NCBI GenBank assembly: GCA_900557385.1
Contig: USSP01000032.1
Location: 1 to 11,477, forward strand
Direction of reading: 5' to 3'
DNA from: an uncultured Lachnospiraceae bacterium
Lineage (GTDB): Bacteria > Bacillota > Clostridia > Lachnospirales > Lachnospiraceae
Length of the DNA: 11,477 nt
The position numbers were made by a program, and so were the translations under genes. A model generated the notes under the pieces. That model was not told the origin of the DNA, did not search any database, and saw only the letters and a list, made by a program, of their open reading frames with translations. Below, one piece after another: positions 10,599-11,477 of the stretch (the first letter of the stretch is position 1; each line of letters starts with the position of its first letter).

Positions 10599-11477
10599 AT
10601 TCATATCCCAGAGTCGCCGCCATCACTGCCTTAATGGTATGCATGCGGTTCTCCGCTTCCTGAAATACGATGGACTGTCTGGATTCAAATACCTCATCGG
10701 TCACTTCCAATGCTTCAAAGCCAAACTTCTCGCCTTTTTCCTTGCCAATCTTGGTCTTTAAGTCATGGAAAGCGGGAAGACAATGCATAAATACTGCCTG
10801 TTCTCCGGCATTCTCCATAATTTTCTTATTTACCTGGTAAGGAGACAATACTTTAATACGGCTCTCCCATGCCTCATCAGGCTCTCCCATAGAAACCCAT
10901 ACATCCGTGGAAATTACATCCACATCTTTGGTTCCCTCCATAGGATCTTCTGTGAGACGGATGCTTCCGCCTGTAGTCTGTGCAATCTCCTCACACTGTT
11001 TTACCAGGGCAGGATCCGGGAAAAATTCCTTGGGAGCACAAATGATAAAATGCATACCCATCTTGGCACTTGCCACCATGAGGGAATTACCGGTATTGTA
11101 ACGGGCATCTCCCATGTATGTCATACGGATTCCCTTAATATGTCCGAAGTGTTCCCGAATCGTAAGTAAATCCGCCAGCATCTGTGTGGGGTGGAACTCA
11201 TTGGTAAGTCCGTTCCACACCGGTACTCCGGCATACTCCGCCAGTTCTTCCACAATATCCTGTCCGAATCCCCGGTACTCAATACCGTCGAACATGCTTC
11301 CCAGTACTCTTGCCGTGTCCGGTATGCTTTCTTTCTTACCGATCTGCGAATCGGTGGGATTTAAGAACGTCGTTCCCATACCCAGATCATGTGCTGCCAC
11401 TTCAAAAGCGCATCGGGTTCTGGTACTGGTTTTTTCAAAAATCAGTGCCACGTTTTTCCCCCGGAGATGGTCTACGG
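10597..11477 (-). CDS. argF: Ornithine carbamoyltransferase (start outside window)
   Basis: At least 293 aa, open through the right edge; only about the first 40 residues are missing. It makes citrulline from ornithine and carbamoyl phosphate, in arginine synthesis or, run in reverse, arginine catabolism. Signatures: the carbamoyl-phosphate loop FEKTSTRTRCAFE, the second phosphate site NEFHPTQMLAD, the domain-linking GDARYNTGNSL, the ornithine-binding region DVDVISTDVWVSMGE, and the catalytic HCLPAFHD with its Cys. The residues before the first internal GTG (VDHLRGKN) fit the family, so the gene clearly continues upstream. Without the rest of the operon, anabolic argF cannot be told from catabolic arcB; I favour argF because no arcA or arcC is adjacent in view. 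Confidence 0.96.
   Translation of the reverse strand, partial: VDHLRGKNVALIFEKTSTRTRCAFEVAAHDLGMGTTFLNPTDSQIGKKESIPDTARVLGSMFDGIEYRGFGQDIVEELAEYAGVPVWNGLTNEFHPTQMLADLLTIREHFGHIKGIRMTYMGDARYNTGNSLMVASAKMGMHFIICAPKEFFPDPALVKQCEEIAQTTGGSIRLTEDPMEGTKDVDVISTDVWVSMGEPDEAWESRIKVLSPYQVNKKIMENAGEQAVFMHCLPAFHDLKTKIGKEKGEKFGFEALEVTDEVFESRQSIVFQEAENRMHTIKAVMAATLGYE

Noticed and set aside
10545..10620. Biotin operator (BirA site) in front of birA
   Set aside because: The dyad present is a short hairpin overlapping the argF stop, not a long spaced dyad typical of biotin operators.

Overview
The window looks like a chromosome segment of a low-to-moderate GC Clostridia, most likely a Lachnospiraceae gut bacterium (Blautia/Coprococcus/Roseburia-like). 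The reasons are strong AGGAGG-type ribosome sites, sigma-A consensus promoters, a LysRS carrying a fused C-terminal tRNA-binding domain, a DUF6145-type protein, and the gene order argF-birA-DUF6145-coaX-dusB-(unknown)-greA-lysS. Genus is inference; no rRNA or tRNA gene is present. All supported genes are on the minus strand, so they read from right to left.

Right two thirds (about 3,916-11,477): housekeeping block. In transcription order: ornithine carbamoyltransferase (argF, start beyond the window), bifunctional biotin ligase/repressor (birA), a DUF6145-like protein, type III pantothenate kinase (coaX), tRNA-dihydrouridine synthase (dusB, split here by a 2-base frameshift), an unrecognised 321-aa protein, transcript-cleavage factor greA, and lysS. 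A perfect consensus promoter (TTGACA-17-TATAAT) in front of greA lies inside the end of the unknown gene and should drive greA-lysS independently.

Left third (1 to about 3,900): AT-richer accessory DNA of a mobilizable or conjugative element. Its relaxase begins at the left edge and runs out of the window. Next to it lie a type IV toxin-antitoxin/abortive infection pair (AbiEi-AbiEii) with an ATGA-coupled zinc-ribbon gene, a Cro/C1-type regulator, a small coiled-coil protein, and a type III toxin-antitoxin locus of the CptIN kind abutting lysS.

The most informative non-protein structure is the CptIN antitoxin RNA. It has a good promoter, about 2.5 tandem repeats of 48-49 nt with a compensated stem, a strong terminator hairpin and then the toxin ORF. 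The AbiE promoter is overlaid by a 15-bp imperfect inverted repeat, matching the expected autoregulatory operator. Two anti-phage/maintenance modules thus sit side by side at what appears to be the junction of a mobile element with the lysS end of a core operon. The families are known; the arrangement, the frameshifted dusB and several unassigned structures deserve checking.
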